A stretch of DNA of 64,000 nt. It comes from Sphingomonas taxi (GTDB lineage: Bacteria > Pseudomonadota > Alphaproteobacteria > Sphingomonadales > Sphingomonadaceae). Location of the stretch: the NCBI GenBank assembly GCA_003240625.1, contig QFMX01000005.1:212095-276094 (forward strand), written 5' to 3'. Numbering within the stretch: position 1 is the first letter of the stretch; the number at the start of each line of letters is the position of its first letter. The notes under the pieces were generated by a model. It had not been told where the DNA came from, ran no database searches, and saw nothing but the letters and a program-made list of their open reading frames with translations. Shown one piece after another: positions 1 through 8,991 of this stretch. The position numbers and the translations under genes are program-made.

Positions 1-289
1 TGCAATCGGGGGGCGTGGTCGGTTGGATGGAATTGTAGCGGCCTTCCATCGTGGCGATGCTGACGCACTGGCGGCGATCGGCGTTCCACCAATAGGTATA
101 GGCGCGATCATCACCCTGCTCACCGCGGATGTTGACGTAGCCGCGCCGCTGCAACTCCATCTCAGCTTGGCCGGCACGGGCGCCTACCATGTCCTCGAGC
201 CCCGTAGATTGCGCATCGGCAACCGCCGGAAGTGCTGCTCCTAAAAGAACTGCGGTCGTAATCTTCGACACGTGTGCTCGATAACGCAT
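1..289 (-). CDS. Secreted hypothetical protein, N-terminal part (cut by window edge)
   Basis: The reverse strand reads from an ATG at 289 to the window edge without a stop, giving 96 residues; the C-terminus lies outside. The first ~26 residues form a signal peptide (basic start MRYRAHVSK, hydrophobic core, then AVADAQ), so the product is probably periplasmic. The mature part has a conserved-looking block with GARAGQAEMELQRRGY, then YTYWWN and RQCVS, ending in a Cys at the edge. I recognise no enzymatic motif and assign no function. It is divergent from the membrane protein gene starting at 489. Confidence 0.75.
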   Translation of the reverse strand, partial: MRYRAHVSKITTAVLLGAALPAVADAQSTGLEDMVGARAGQAEMELQRRGYVNIRGEQGDDRAYTYWWNADRRQCVSIATMEGRYNSIQPTTPPDC

Positions 290-471
290 GGCGACTCTCC
301 CGTTCGTTCGAAACTACCTCTTCATCAATGCGACGAGTTTATGGAAGCGGGATGACGGCGTCCATCACTGTCGACGCTTCTCAATCACTTATTGCTGCCG
401 CGGGTTCCGCCGTGGGCGAACCTCCAAAACCCGACGACAACGAATAGCAAACCGTTGCGATCAAATTCTAC

Positions 472-488
472 ATCGCACATCATGCGAT
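472..488. promoter_or_regulatory. 17-bp dyad abutting the start codon of the membrane protein gene
   Basis: ATCGCA and TGCGAT are separated by five bases, and the second arm ends at the base before the ATG at 489. It could be an operator or a small hairpin that hides the start region. No clear Shine-Dalgarno sequence is visible nearby. Function is inference only. Confidence 0.3.
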
Positions 489-1160
489 ATGGACTTTATG
501 AAGTGGCTAAATTCGCTCGATGAACTCCTCTACGAGGTCATGAGCTGGGTGATCTTCTTCCCCCTTACGCTTTGGCAGGCGCTGTTGCGACCGGTCGGTA
601 CGATGAAGCAGATCGAGCGCGAAATGGCGCTCCCCGACGATGAACGATATGCGTCGGTGCTCAGTCCGCCCCTGTTTCTGGCTCTGACGCTGTTGTTGGC
701 GCACACGGTCTCCACGGCGCTGGGCCAGACCGACGAAATTATCGCCAATCATCATGGCCTCGCCGACCTGGTCAACGACAATGCGAGTGCCCTGGTCCTT
801 CGCGTCGTCGTTTTCGCTGGTTTCCCACTCTTCCTGGCGGCGCGCATGGTGCGCAGGCGCAAGATCAAGCTCGATCGCACTTCTCTACAGCAGCCTTTCT
901 ACGAGCAATGTTATCCGGCAGCTGTTTTTGCTCTCGGCTTGAGTGTCGGTAGCAGCTTCGGGTTCGACCAACACGAAGTGACGCGGATGGTGGGCCACTG
1001 GCTCGTCGGATTGAGCATCGTCAATTTCTGGATCGTAGAAACGCGGTGGTTCGCACAGGCGCTGAGCATCAACCTATTGCGTGCCGCCGGGAACGTATTT
1101 GCAGGGCTGCTGGAAGGTGCGACGTTCCTGTTCTGCGTGGGGTTCTTGTTCACGCGCTGA
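489..1160 (+). CDS. Polytopic inner-membrane protein, permease-like
   Basis: 223 residues. A short amphipathic N-terminus (MDFMKWLNSLDELLYEV) is followed by about five hydrophobic segments, at roughly residues 15-32, 55-72, 95-112, 135-152 and 165-215. A basic RRRK loop follows the third. The open frame continues upstream to 288, but residues from there are Arg/Cys-rich and not membrane-like, so the ATG at 489 is preferred; the ATG at 498 is an alternative. It lies downstream of a divergent secreted protein gene with about 200 bp between them. No transport motif is visible; it resembles the small permease-like proteins of sphingomonads, and its substrate is unknown. Confidence 0.7.
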   Translation: MDFMKWLNSLDELLYEVMSWVIFFPLTLWQALLRPVGTMKQIEREMALPDDERYASVLSPPLFLALTLLLAHTVSTALGQTDEIIANHHGLADLVNDNASALVLRVVVFAGFPLFLAARMVRRRKIKLDRTSLQQPFYEQCYPAAVFALGLSVGSSFGFDQHEVTRMVGHWLVGLSIVNFWIVETRWFAQALSINLLRAAGNVFAGLLEGATFLFCVGFLFTR

Positions 1161-1491
1161 TCCCCGTTTCTCGATCCTTTTCGAGAAAGATGGCAAAACT
1201 GCGCATGCCGGCTAGCGCCGGGTGACCGGACCAATCGGGTGCAGCACAGCAGGACTTTGGCTGATCGAGCCGCTCGGATCGATCGTCCTTTTCGGATGTT
1301 CGAGGCCGTCGGGATTAGGTTTAATCCTAAACGGGACGACGTCCGCGCAATTTATTCGCTACCTGAATATTCTTCTGAAAATACCAAGACCATGTCTTTT
1401 CCCAATAAAAAAGACGAATACGTGAATTCTTGCCGGACCCGATAATCGGCTGTGCAACCTTGCCGCTTGCCTGAAGTCTTCGAGCGACCCA
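1161..1491. other. Intergenic region without a recognisable gene
   Basis: About 330 bp between the membrane protein and the putative lipoprotein. It contains an AT-richer patch around 1360-1425 (runs of A and T unlike the flanks). Two short overlapping open frames here have no domain, signal peptide or convincing ribosome-binding site, and I do not call them. The AT-rich patch could hold the promoter of the next gene. Confidence 0.4.
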
Positions 1492-1785
1492 TTGGGACCT
1501 CTAGGGGACAACGCGATCACACATGCATTGCACGGCATTACGGCACTGACGGCGCTTGCCACGATCGTTACATTGGGCGGCTGCACGCCGATGGCCGGTG
1601 CGACCTACCGGCTCTATCGCTCCTCGGGCGACAGCGCGCCGAGGGTCCACTTCGCCAGCTTCAACTCCATACGATCCGGAGATTTCAACCGGCAGAATTG
1701 CGCCATGACGCTCGGATTGCTCACCACGAATCTGCATCGGGCAGACCCGTCGTCGACGGTGCGGTTCTGGTGCGCCGTGGAATGA
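1492..1785 (+). CDS. Small putative lipoprotein
   Basis: 97 residues if read from the TTG at 1492; a second in-frame TTG at 1528 gives 85 and a more normal signal-peptide length. The hydrophobic run ITALTALATIVTLGGC ends in a lipobox-like LGGC, so Cys31 would be lipidated after cleavage. The mature part contains two further Cys (in RQNCAM and FWCAVE) that could form a disulfide. No family is recognised. Both possible starts are TTG and no strong ribosome-binding site is visible, so this remains tentative. Confidence 0.5.
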   Translation: MGPLGDNAITHALHGITALTALATIVTLGGCTPMAGATYRLYRSSGDSAPRVHFASFNSIRSGDFNRQNCAMTLGLLTTNLHRADPSSTVRFWCAVE

Positions 1786-1939
1786 GCGGGCGGCGCTGCG
1801 CGGAGGGACCCGGCCGCTGAGAACCGGGCAAGGGCGCAATTCGCCTCGCGCCGCGCCGACTGGCTTTTCAGGCTCCGGCCCGATTCCGGCTTCTTCCAAA
1901 GATGTTTATCCGCCGCGCACATGCGTGCATGGAGGCGCG

Positions 1940-2824
1940 ATGCTCGACATCTCGACCGTGACGCGATCCGATCCCGCCGACACCCTGCCCCCGGATTTCG
2001 TCGTGATCGACGTCGAGACCGCCTGTTCGCGGGTTAGCAGCATCTGTCAGATCGGCATCGTCGGGTTTCGCGACGGACGCGAGATCTTCGAATACGAGAC
2101 GCTGCTCGATCCGCGCGACGAATTCCACCTGTTCAACACGCGCATCCACGGCATCGCCGAGCACCACGTCGTCGGCCAGCCGAGCTTCGCCGACGTCCAC
2201 GGGATCGTCCACGGCCATCTTTCCGGTCGAACGACGGTGGCGCATTCCTATTTCGACAAGGGCGCGCTGGCGGCTGCATGCAGGGTCCACGACCGCCCTG
2301 CGATCGAGACGGTCTGGCTCGACAGCGTGCGCGTCGCCAAGCGCGCCTGGCCCGATCTGGAGAGCCACCGGCTCGGGCTGCTCGCCCGATATCTGGGGAT
2401 CGAGCACAAGCATCACGACGCGCTGAGCGATGCGCGCGCGGCCGGCTGGGTGATCGTCAAGGCGATCGACCATACCGGTATCGCGCTCGACGAATGGCTA
2501 GCCCCGCCGCGCAAGCCCGGGCCCGCCCCGCGTCCTGCGCCGTCCGGACCGCTCAGCGGCGAGCGGATCGCGATCCTGGGCGAACCCCGGGATGGTGCCC
2601 TGGCCTGCCGGATCGCCGCGCTGGGTGGTCGGATCGTCTCGGCCGTCGGCAACACCACGACCGCGCTGGTGATCGCCGGACGCGCGCCGTTCGCCTATTC
2701 CGTCCGCAACAGCGGCGCGTTCCGCCGAGCCGAGCAGTATCGCCGCCTCGGTGGCGCGATCCGGATCGTGTCCGAACACGAGCTGGACCTGCCGGGTCTG
2801 GCGGCGGGCCCGATTACCGGCTGA
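1940..2824 (+). CDS. DEDDh-family 3'-5' exonuclease with C-terminal BRCT-like domain
   Basis: 294 residues. Residues ~18-180 are a DnaQ-type exonuclease: the ExoI motif VVIDVETA gives the metal-binding Asp24 and Glu26. The ExoIII motif in HHDALSDARAAG carries the catalytic His and last Asp, which defines the DEDDh subclass. From ~200 the sequence (GERIAILGEPRDGALACRIAALGG onward) looks like a BRCT domain, which in such proteins binds partner proteins or DNA ends. The ATG at 1940 is chosen because GGAGG lies at 1931-1935. It probably trims 3' ends in DNA repair or RNA turnover; the substrate is not evident. The stop overlaps the convergent GH130 gene by 11 bp. Confidence 0.85.
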   Translation: MLDISTVTRSDPADTLPPDFVVIDVETACSRVSSICQIGIVGFRDGREIFEYETLLDPRDEFHLFNTRIHGIAEHHVVGQPSFADVHGIVHGHLSGRTTVAHSYFDKGALAAACRVHDRPAIETVWLDSVRVAKRAWPDLESHRLGLLARYLGIEHKHHDALSDARAAGWVIVKAIDHTGIALDEWLAPPRKPGPAPRPAPSGPLSGERIAILGEPRDGALACRIAALGGRIVSAVGNTTTALVIAGRAPFAYSVRNSGAFRRAEQYRRLGGAIRIVSEHELDLPGLAAGPITG

Positions 2825-3923
2825 ACACGTCCTTCGCGATATGCGTGATCCGGCACGCCAGATCCGCCTCGCCGCTCGCGACGACGTAGAAGTCGCCGGC
2901 GTCGGCTATGCCGGTCGTGAAGACGACGTTGTCGAGGTACATCCGGTCTTTCAACGGCTCGGTCAGCGCGGGGTTCGGTTCCAGCAGCGCGGTGTGCTCG
3001 GTCGCGACCGTGATCGACGGGTCGTCCTTGTCGAGGATCGACCAATAGGTGCGGTAGATGCCGACCACGCCCGACGGCTCGACGCCGTGCCACAGCGTCA
3101 GCCAGCCGCGATCGGTCAGGATCGGGGGCGCACCGCCGCCCATCCGCGCGGTCGAGACGGTGGCGGCGTGCGGGCGGATACCGGGCTTGTCGTGCGGCTT
3201 CCAGTGCAGCACGTCCGGCGAACGCGACAGGTTGATCGACGGTCCGGCGCGCCATTCGCTGTTCGGCGGATAGGCGAAATACAGGTCGCCGAGCGGCCGC
3301 GTCTGCGCCCAATATTGCCCGTCGATCAGCCCTTCGAAGATCAGCATGTCCTTGTTCTGGTGATCGAGGACGATGCCCTCGAGCTGCCAGTCGAGCGCGT
3401 CGGCGGACGTGTACAGCGTCGTCGAATGACGCTCCGGACTGACCGAACAGGTGGTCATCAGATAGCGGTCGCCGACCTTCGAGATGCGCGCATCCTCGAC
3501 CCCGTAGCATTGGTACGAGGTCCGCGGCGCGATCGCCTTGTCGTAATGCACCGCGACGACCGAGCGCCCTTCGGCGTCAAGTTCGACCGGCAGCAACCAC
3601 GACAGCGACGTCAGCGCCATCACCTTCCACCCGCCCCCAGGGATCAGAAATTTGCGCGGGTCCTTGGTATCCACTTGCTGCAACGGCCATGCGTCGAGCA
3701 CATACGCGCCGTCCTCCCAGCGGATCGCATGGACGTTGCCGTCCTTGATCGGCTGCTTCAGCGCCTCGGCGACGCGCACCATCAGCAGCAGGTTGCCGTT
3801 CGCCAGCCGAGTCATCCCCGGGTTGAACGCGCCGAGCACATAGGTCTCGGCGCCGACCTTCCCCGCCAGCGGCGAGCGCGACAGGTCGATGTCGGCGGGG
3901 GTGAAGACGAGCTGGTCGAACAT
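2814..3923 (-). CDS. Glycoside hydrolase family 130 protein (beta-mannoside phosphorylase type)
   Basis: 369 residues, a usual length for GH130, forming a five-bladed beta-propeller. Diagnostic motifs are AFNPGMTRL with LLLMVRV near the N-terminus and GVEDARISKV around residue 140. GH130 members are inverting phosphorylases (or occasionally hydrolases) acting on beta-mannosides, yielding mannose 1-phosphate. No signal peptide is present, so action is cytoplasmic on imported oligosaccharides. The start MFDQL at 3923 follows an excellent AGGAG; a longer frame to 3950 is rejected. No mannan transporter or epimerase lies beside it, so its substrate cannot be read from context. Confidence 0.87.
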   Translation of the reverse strand: MFDQLVFTPADIDLSRSPLAGKVGAETYVLGAFNPGMTRLANGNLLLMVRVAEALKQPIKDGNVHAIRWEDGAYVLDAWPLQQVDTKDPRKFLIPGGGWKVMALTSLSWLLPVELDAEGRSVVAVHYDKAIAPRTSYQCYGVEDARISKVGDRYLMTTCSVSPERHSTTLYTSADALDWQLEGIVLDHQNKDMLIFEGLIDGQYWAQTRPLGDLYFAYPPNSEWRAGPSINLSRSPDVLHWKPHDKPGIRPHAATVSTARMGGGAPPILTDRGWLTLWHGVEPSGVVGIYRTYWSILDKDDPSITVATEHTALLEPNPALTEPLKDRMYLDNVVFTTGIADAGDFYVVASGEADLACRITHIAKDVFSR

Positions 3924-3953
3924 GCTATTCTCCTTTGATGCGTAATCCATTGT

Positions 3954-4045
3954 GTTCCCCCGCGTAGGCGGGTGCCCAGATCACGAACGCAGTCCTGTGT
4001 AACCCTGGGCTCCCGCCTACGCGGGAGAACCCTACGCGGGAGAAC
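3954..4045. repeat. Family D inverted repeat with a 15-bp tandem duplication
   Basis: Arms of about 26 bp (CCCCCGCGTAGGCGGGTGCCCAG and its imperfect complement) surround a ~24-bp loop. The last 15 bp of the right arm, CCTACGCGGGAGAAC, are repeated in tandem (4016-4030 and 4031-4045). It separates the GH130 and SDR genes, both on the minus strand. Related elements lie at 25125, 26959, 41129, 47833, 47955 and 56396. Confidence 0.9.
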
Positions 4046-4058
4046 AAGGAAGAGAAGT

Positions 4059-4817
4059 CTATTCCCCCTCCAGCGCCCGGGGCACGATGACGATCTGCTG
4101 GATCACGGTGCGGGTCGGCTGAGTCAGCACGAACTCCACCCCGACCGCGATATCCTCGGCGCGCAGCATCTGCTCCGCCTCGATCATCTGGCGCTGCTTG
4201 TCGTCGGGCACGTCCGGATACTGCATGTTCGACCCGACCTTGCCCGGCTCGACCAGCGAAACCTTGATCCCCTTCGGCCCCAGCTCGCGTCGCAACGCCT
4301 CCGAGAAGCCGGCGATCCCCGACTTGACCCCGGCATACACCGTCGAGCTTGGCCCGAGGATATGCGCGCTCAGCGAGCCGATGATGACGATGTCGCTGAT
4401 CGGCTTCATTCGGTGTGCGGCGTGATGCGCGCTGAGCAGATACGCCGTGAAGTCGACCGCGATCGCGTAGCGGAGTTCATCCTCGCTCATCTGCGTCAGA
4501 CCGCCGGCCGCGACCGCCGCGTTGACGACAGTGATATCGAAGCCGCCGAGATACGCCTCGCCCGCATCGAAGAATGCACGGACCTTGTCGGGGTCGGCGA
4601 GCTCGGTGATCATTCCGTCGCCCTCACCGACCTCGCGAATACGCGCCAGCGCATCGCGCAGATAGCGCTCGTCGCGGCCGCAGATGAAGACCTTTGCGCC
4701 TTCCGCCGCCAGCAGCACCGCGATCGCCCGGCCGATCCCGGTGGTCCCCCCGGTAATGATGGCGCGGCGGCCTTTCAGAGGGCGGACGGTCGTATGTGCG
4801 TCGGCGAGTTCAGTCAT
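4059..4817 (-). CDS. Short-chain dehydrogenase/reductase (SDR)
   Basis: 252 residues, classical SDR size. The nucleotide-binding glycine motif TGGTTGIG lies at residues ~22-29. GSLSAH carries the likely catalytic Ser and YAGVKSG the Tyr-x3-Lys pair. The usual NNAG is replaced by NAAVAAG. The CGR after the second strand suggests NADP(H) preference. It is a cytoplasmic oxidoreductase of unknown substrate. It lies 58 bp downstream of the alpha/beta hydrolase on the same strand and may share its transcript. Confidence 0.85.
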   Translation of the reverse strand: MTELADAHTTVRPLKGRRAIITGGTTGIGRAIAVLLAAEGAKVFICGRDERYLRDALARIREVGEGDGMITELADPDKVRAFFDAGEAYLGGFDITVVNAAVAAGGLTQMSEDELRYAIAVDFTAYLLSAHHAAHRMKPISDIVIIGSLSAHILGPSSTVYAGVKSGIAGFSEALRRELGPKGIKVSLVEPGKVGSNMQYPDVPDDKQRQMIEAEQMLRAEDIAVGVEFVLTQPTRTVIQQIVIVPRALEGE

Positions 4818-4875
4818 CAAATGTCCCGGCTTGTCAGTAAGTCTCCGCCTAACGCGCAGCCCCAGGCGGGTGTCC

Positions 4876-5757
4876 CTAAGCGCGGATCGCCGCCCCCTCA
4901 AGCGCACGCGCCAGCAACCGGTCGATCGACTCCTGCAGCATCGTCTCGCTCAGCGTCGGCGCATGGCCCACGCCAGGCACCGTCACCAGCTCGGCCCGGT
5001 CGAGCGAGGCGGTCATCCGATCCGCCGTCGCCGCCGACAGCAGGTCCGATCGCCCGCCCCGCACGATCAGCGTCGGCATGTCACGCAGCGAGGCCAGCGC
5101 CTGCCACATGTCCGGCCCCGCTTCGTTCCCTGGCACGCGGAACGGCTCGGCGATCTTCAGGTCGTAATCCAGCACGATCCGCCCCGAACTGTTGAGCCGG
5201 TACAGCCGCTTGGCCATCGCCAGCCAGTCCTCGATCGAGAAGTCGGGATAGACGTCGCCGTTATTCTCCGCGACGCACCGCGCGGCGTGCATCCAGGTCG
5301 GGAAGACGCTCGCCTTGCCGACATATCCGCGGATCCGCGACAGGCCGTGCGCGTCGATCTCGGGGCCGACGTCATTGAGCAATGCCCCGGCCATTCGGCC
5401 TCGCGAAGGCCCCGCCATCAGCATCGTGACGATCCCCCCGAGCGAGGTGCCGAACGCGATATACCGGTCGATGCCGCGATCCGTCAGCAACGCCTCGACG
5501 TCCTGCACGTACGTCAAGGGCACATACGACATCGGGTCCTTCGCATACGCGCTCTCGCCGCGCCCGCGAAAATCCACCGCGATCAGGCGCCAGCGCCCCG
5601 CCAGCCTTGCCGCCAACGCATCGAAATCGCGCGCATTGCGCGTCAGACCCGGCATGCAGAGGATCGGCGGCTGCCCTTCCGCCCCGCCCGGATAGTCCCG
5701 CGCATGCAGTCTCAGCCCGTCATTGGACCACCAATAGAGGTTTTCGTAAGCAGCCAT
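4876..5757 (-). CDS. Alpha/beta hydrolase
   Basis: 293 residues. The alpha/beta hydrolase fold is shown by ILCMPGLTRNARDF (oxyanion region), VDFRGRGES, and the nucleophile elbow GTSLGG with the catalytic Ser. The acid is probably in VRGGRSDLL, and the His is in GVGHAPTL near the C-terminus. It is cytoplasmic with no signal peptide. The start MAAYENLYWW at 5757 is preferred over the upstream 5802 because the longer form would overlap the divergent selO start at 5795. An esterase/lactonase-like role is plausible, substrate unknown. Confidence 0.85.
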   Translation of the reverse strand: MAAYENLYWWSNDGLRLHARDYPGGAEGQPPILCMPGLTRNARDFDALAARLAGRWRLIAVDFRGRGESAYAKDPMSYVPLTYVQDVEALLTDRGIDRYIAFGTSLGGIVTMLMAGPSRGRMAGALLNDVGPEIDAHGLSRIRGYVGKASVFPTWMHAARCVAENNGDVYPDFSIEDWLAMAKRLYRLNSSGRIVLDYDLKIAEPFRVPGNEAGPDMWQALASLRDMPTLIVRGGRSDLLSAATADRMTASLDRAELVTVPGVGHAPTLSETMLQESIDRLLARALEGAAIRA

Positions 5758-5794
5758 GGTTGCGTCCTTCGGGTAGCGGCCACCATATCGCCGC

Positions 5795-7156
5795 ATGCCC
5801 ATCCGCCCGCAAGCCTATCGCCCCGAAGCCGAACTCCTGACGCTCGGGGACGACTTTTTCGATCCCGTCGCCCCCGCCGACTTCCCCGAGACCCGGCTTC
5901 GCTTCCGCAACGACCGCGCCGCCGCGCAGATCGGCCTCGACGCATTCACCGACGACGAGTGGACGCGCCACTTCGGCCGGTTCGATCCGCTGCCCGACAC
6001 GCTCCCCCGGCCGCTGGCCCTCCGCTATCACGGCCACCAGTTCCGCAGCTACAATCCCGATCTCGGTGACGGTCGCGGCTTCACCCTCGCGCAGATGCGC
6101 GACGATCGCGGTCGCCTGATGGACCTCGGCACCAAGGGGTCGGGCCAGACCCCGTGGAGCCGTGCCGGCGATGGCCGCCTCACACTCAAGGGCGGCGTCC
6201 GCGAAATCCTCGCGACCGAGATGCTCGAAGCGCTCAATGTGCCTACGTCGCGCACGCTGTCGCTGATCGAGACCGGCGAGGAACTCCAGCGGGGCGACGA
6301 GCCCAGCCCGACACGCTCCGCCGTCCTCGTCCGCCTCAACCACAGCCATGTCCGCATCGGCAGCTTCCAGCGGCTTGCCTACGAGCGCGACGAAGCAGGC
6401 CTGCGCAAGCTCGTCGGCTATACGCTGCGCAACCTTTACGAAGAGGACAGCGACGACCCGGTCCGCCTGCTCAACCTCGTCGTCGGCCGCACCGCGCGGC
6501 TCGCGGCGCGCTACATGGCGGCTGGGTTCGTCCACGGCGTGCTCAATTCCGACAACATAAACGTCACCGGCGAGAGCTTCGACTACGGCCCCTGGCGGTT
6601 CGCGCCGACCTGGGACCCTGCCTTCACCGCCGCCTATTTCGACCATCAAGGACTATATGCGTTCGGCCGCCAGCCCGAGGCGATCCACTGGGACGTGATG
6701 CAACTCGCAGTCGCACTGCGCCAGATCGCCGAAAGCGACCCGCTCGTCGCCGCGCTCGACCAGTTCGGTCCGCGCTATCAACCCGAAGTCACGCAGGCGA
6801 TCCTCTGGCGCCTCGGCGTCCGTCCGCGCGATCCGGACACCGACCGCGACCTCGTCCAGGCCACCGAACGCGCACTGCGCACCTCGGGCGTAGGCATCGA
6901 CCGGTTCTTCTTCGATGTGTTCGGTGGAAACCTGCCGGACACGTACGACGCGCAATGGGACCAGGTCCGCGCGGCACTGGTGCCCTACGAACCGCGAAAA
7001 GACCGCTCGCATCCCTATTGGTCGGGTGAACCGTGCAGCATGCTGATCGACGAAGTCGAAGCGATCTGGGCGCCGATCGCCGACCACGACGACTGGACCC
7101 TGCTCAACGCCAAGGTCGCCGCGATCCGCGAAATGGGCGAAGCGCTAGCCGAATAG
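5795..7156 (+). CDS. selO: SelO/YdiU-family protein adenylyltransferase (UPF0061)
   Basis: 453 residues, slightly shorter than the ~480 typical of bacterial SelO. The family signature is clear: LALRYHGHQFRSYNPDLGDGRG near residue 70 and DLGTKGSGQTPWSR around 110. These are followed by RLTLKGGVREIL, HGVLNSDNINVTGESFDYGPW (active-site Asn/Asp region) and the C-terminal NLPDTYDAQW. SelO is a pseudokinase that transfers AMP from ATP to Ser/Thr/Tyr of target proteins, linked to redox-stress control. The Sec/Cys at the extreme C-terminus of some family members is absent; the protein ends EALAE. It is divergent from the hydrolase with 37 bp between the starts. Confidence 0.93.
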   Translation: MPIRPQAYRPEAELLTLGDDFFDPVAPADFPETRLRFRNDRAAAQIGLDAFTDDEWTRHFGRFDPLPDTLPRPLALRYHGHQFRSYNPDLGDGRGFTLAQMRDDRGRLMDLGTKGSGQTPWSRAGDGRLTLKGGVREILATEMLEALNVPTSRTLSLIETGEELQRGDEPSPTRSAVLVRLNHSHVRIGSFQRLAYERDEAGLRKLVGYTLRNLYEEDSDDPVRLLNLVVGRTARLAARYMAAGFVHGVLNSDNINVTGESFDYGPWRFAPTWDPAFTAAYFDHQGLYAFGRQPEAIHWDVMQLAVALRQIAESDPLVAALDQFGPRYQPEVTQAILWRLGVRPRDPDTDRDLVQATERALRTSGVGIDRFFFDVFGGNLPDTYDAQWDQVRAALVPYEPRKDRSHPYWSGEPCSMLIDEVEAIWAPIADHDDWTLLNAKVAAIREMGEALAE

Positions 7157-7160
7157 CTGC

Positions 7161-7270
7161 TCCCCTCCCGGGAAGGGAGGGGCTGGGGGTGGGTCGGCCG
7201 GTTTGAGCCGCAAACGTCTGAACCCATTGAACCCGACCCACCCCCGACCCCTCCCTTCCAGGGAGGGGGG
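7161..7270. repeat. Family A inverted repeat, copy 1
   Basis: Left arm CCTCCCGGGAAGGGAGGGGC plus TGGGGGTGGGTCGG and its complement flank a ~35-bp AT-richer loop. It fills most of the gap between selO and the AstD-like gene. Other copies are at 14637, 22515, 31619, 37257 (variant) and 45027. Confidence 0.9.
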
Positions 7271-7328
7271 AAGCAAGGAGGCACATCCCCCGGTGGAAAC
7301 CCGCCGCGAATCAAGGCAAGAGTGACGC

Positions 7329-8741
7329 ATGTCCGAAGAGATCATCTCCTACGAACCGGCCACCGGTGCGGTCCTCTGGCGCCATCCGATCGGCGACGTC
7401 GATGCCGAAGTCGCCTGCGCCCGCGCCGGCTGGTCGAGCTGGGCGTCGAAGCCGCTCGCCTTCCGGATCGAGACGATGCGGCGCTTTGCCAACATCGTCC
7501 GCCAGCGCAACGACGCCTTCACCGACCTGATCGCGCGCGAAACCGGCAAGCCGATCTGGGAAGCGCGCGGCGAGGTCGAAACGGTCATCGCCAAGGTCGA
7601 CATCTCGGTCAGCGCCTATGCCGATCGCACCGCGCAGCGCCGCCTCGAAGCGACGATGGGCTCGCGGATCGCTGTCCGCCACAAGCCGCACGGCGTGCTC
7701 GCGGTGCTCGGGCCGTATAATTTCCCGGCGCATCTGCCCAACGGCCACATCGTCCCGGCGCTGATCGCTGGCAACGCGGTCGTCTTCAAGCCGTCGGAAA
7801 AGACCCCTGCCGTCGGCGCGTTCCTCGTCGAGTGCTTCCGCGCCGCCGGGGTCCCCGCGGAGTGCATCCGCCTCGTCATCGGCGGTCCCGCGGAAGGCAA
7901 GGCGCTCGCCGCGCATCCCGATATCGACGGACTGCTGTTCACCGGCTCGGCGCGTACCGGCCTCGCGCTCAACCGCGCCTTCGCCGAAAAACCCGAAAAG
8001 ATTCTCGCGCTGGAGATGGGCGGCAACAACCCGATCGTCGTCTGGGACGCGCCGGACCTACACACCGCCGCGATCCTGATCATCCAGTCGGCCTTCACCA
8101 CCGCCGGCCAGCGCTGCACCGCCGCCCGCAGGCTGATCGTCGACACCAAGCTCTACGACCCGCTGATCGCCACGCTCGACAAGATGGTCGGGCGGATCAT
8201 CGTCGGCGAACCGCATGCCAACCCCGCCCCGTTCATGGGCCCCGTGATCGATAAAGAAGCCGCGGAACAACTGACCGAAAGCTTCCTCGAACTGCTCACG
8301 CGCGGTGGCCGCCCGATCCGCCATCTCGAGCGCCCGGTCGCGGACCTGCCGTTCCTGAAACCCGCGCTGATCGACGTCACCGATGTTGCCGACCGTCCCG
8401 ATGTCGAACTGTTCGGCCCGATCCTCCAGATCGTCCGCGTCGACGATTTCGACGCCGCGATCGCCGAAGCGAACAACACGCGCTACGGCCTGTCCGCGTC
8501 GTTGATCAGCCAGACGCCCGCGCTGTACGACCGCTTCTGGGCGAACATCCGGGCGGGCATCGTCAACTGGAACAAGCCGACAAATGGTGCCTCGTCGGGC
8601 GCACCGTTCGGCGGCATCGGCTGGTCGGGCAACCACCGGCCAAGCGCCTACTACGCGGCGGATTACTGCGCCTACCCGGTCGTCAGCAGCGAATCCGAAA
8701 GCGCCCGCGCGAGCATCGGGATCGGTCTCGCCGACGGCTGA
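7329..8741 (+). CDS. astD: Succinylglutamate-semialdehyde dehydrogenase
   Basis: 470 residues of the aldehyde dehydrogenase superfamily, best matching AstD (E. coli AstD is ~490). Visible motifs are PHGVLAVLGPYNFPAHLPNGH (cofactor/substrate entry), the Glu motif LEMGGNNP, and the catalytic Cys in TTAGQRCTAARR. AstD oxidises N-succinylglutamate semialdehyde to N-succinylglutamate with NAD+, the fourth step of arginine succinyltransferase catabolism. The other ast genes are not in this window, so substrate assignment rests on sequence resemblance alone. A family A repeat precedes it and a family B repeat follows. Confidence 0.85.
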   Translation: MSEEIISYEPATGAVLWRHPIGDVDAEVACARAGWSSWASKPLAFRIETMRRFANIVRQRNDAFTDLIARETGKPIWEARGEVETVIAKVDISVSAYADRTAQRRLEATMGSRIAVRHKPHGVLAVLGPYNFPAHLPNGHIVPALIAGNAVVFKPSEKTPAVGAFLVECFRAAGVPAECIRLVIGGPAEGKALAAHPDIDGLLFTGSARTGLALNRAFAEKPEKILALEMGGNNPIVVWDAPDLHTAAILIIQSAFTTAGQRCTAARRLIVDTKLYDPLIATLDKMVGRIIVGEPHANPAPFMGPVIDKEAAEQLTESFLELLTRGGRPIRHLERPVADLPFLKPALIDVTDVADRPDVELFGPILQIVRVDDFDAAIAEANNTRYGLSASLISQTPALYDRFWANIRAGIVNWNKPTNGASSGAPFGGIGWSGNHRPSAYYAADYCAYPVVSSESESARASIGIGLADG

Positions 8742-8754
8742 TCGCCTCCGATCC

Positions 8755-8879
8755 GATCCTCCCCCGCCAGGGGGAGGTGGCTGGCACTTGCCAGACGGAG
8801 GGGGAGGTAAGCGACGACCTATGCTCCGTGTCCTCCCCCTCCGTCGCTGCGCGCCACCGCCCCCTGGCGGGGGAGGATC
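8755..8879. repeat. Family B inverted repeat, copy 1
   Basis: Outer arms are GATCCTCCCCCGCCAGGGGG and its complement. Inner arms contain GGAGGTGGC and GACGGAGGGGGAGG. It is about 125 bp long, between astD and cobA. Related copies are at 21631, 38453, 47704 and 61451. A 17-bp perfect dyad (GGCTGCG, CGC, CGCAGCC) follows at 8893-8909; its role is unknown. Confidence 0.9.
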
Positions 8880-8991
8880 GCTCGGTTTCGACGGCTGCGC
8901 GCCGCAGCCTGCCCCCCGCAAAAGCAATCCTACCTACCGCCAAAGCATCATTCGGTTGCAGCAAGGCGCCCATCCGCCCATCTCCGGTCGC

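Noticed and set aside
1222..1445. Two overlapping short open frames after the first membrane protein gene
   Set aside because: No ribosome-binding site, signal or domain; composition does not match neighbouring coding DNA.
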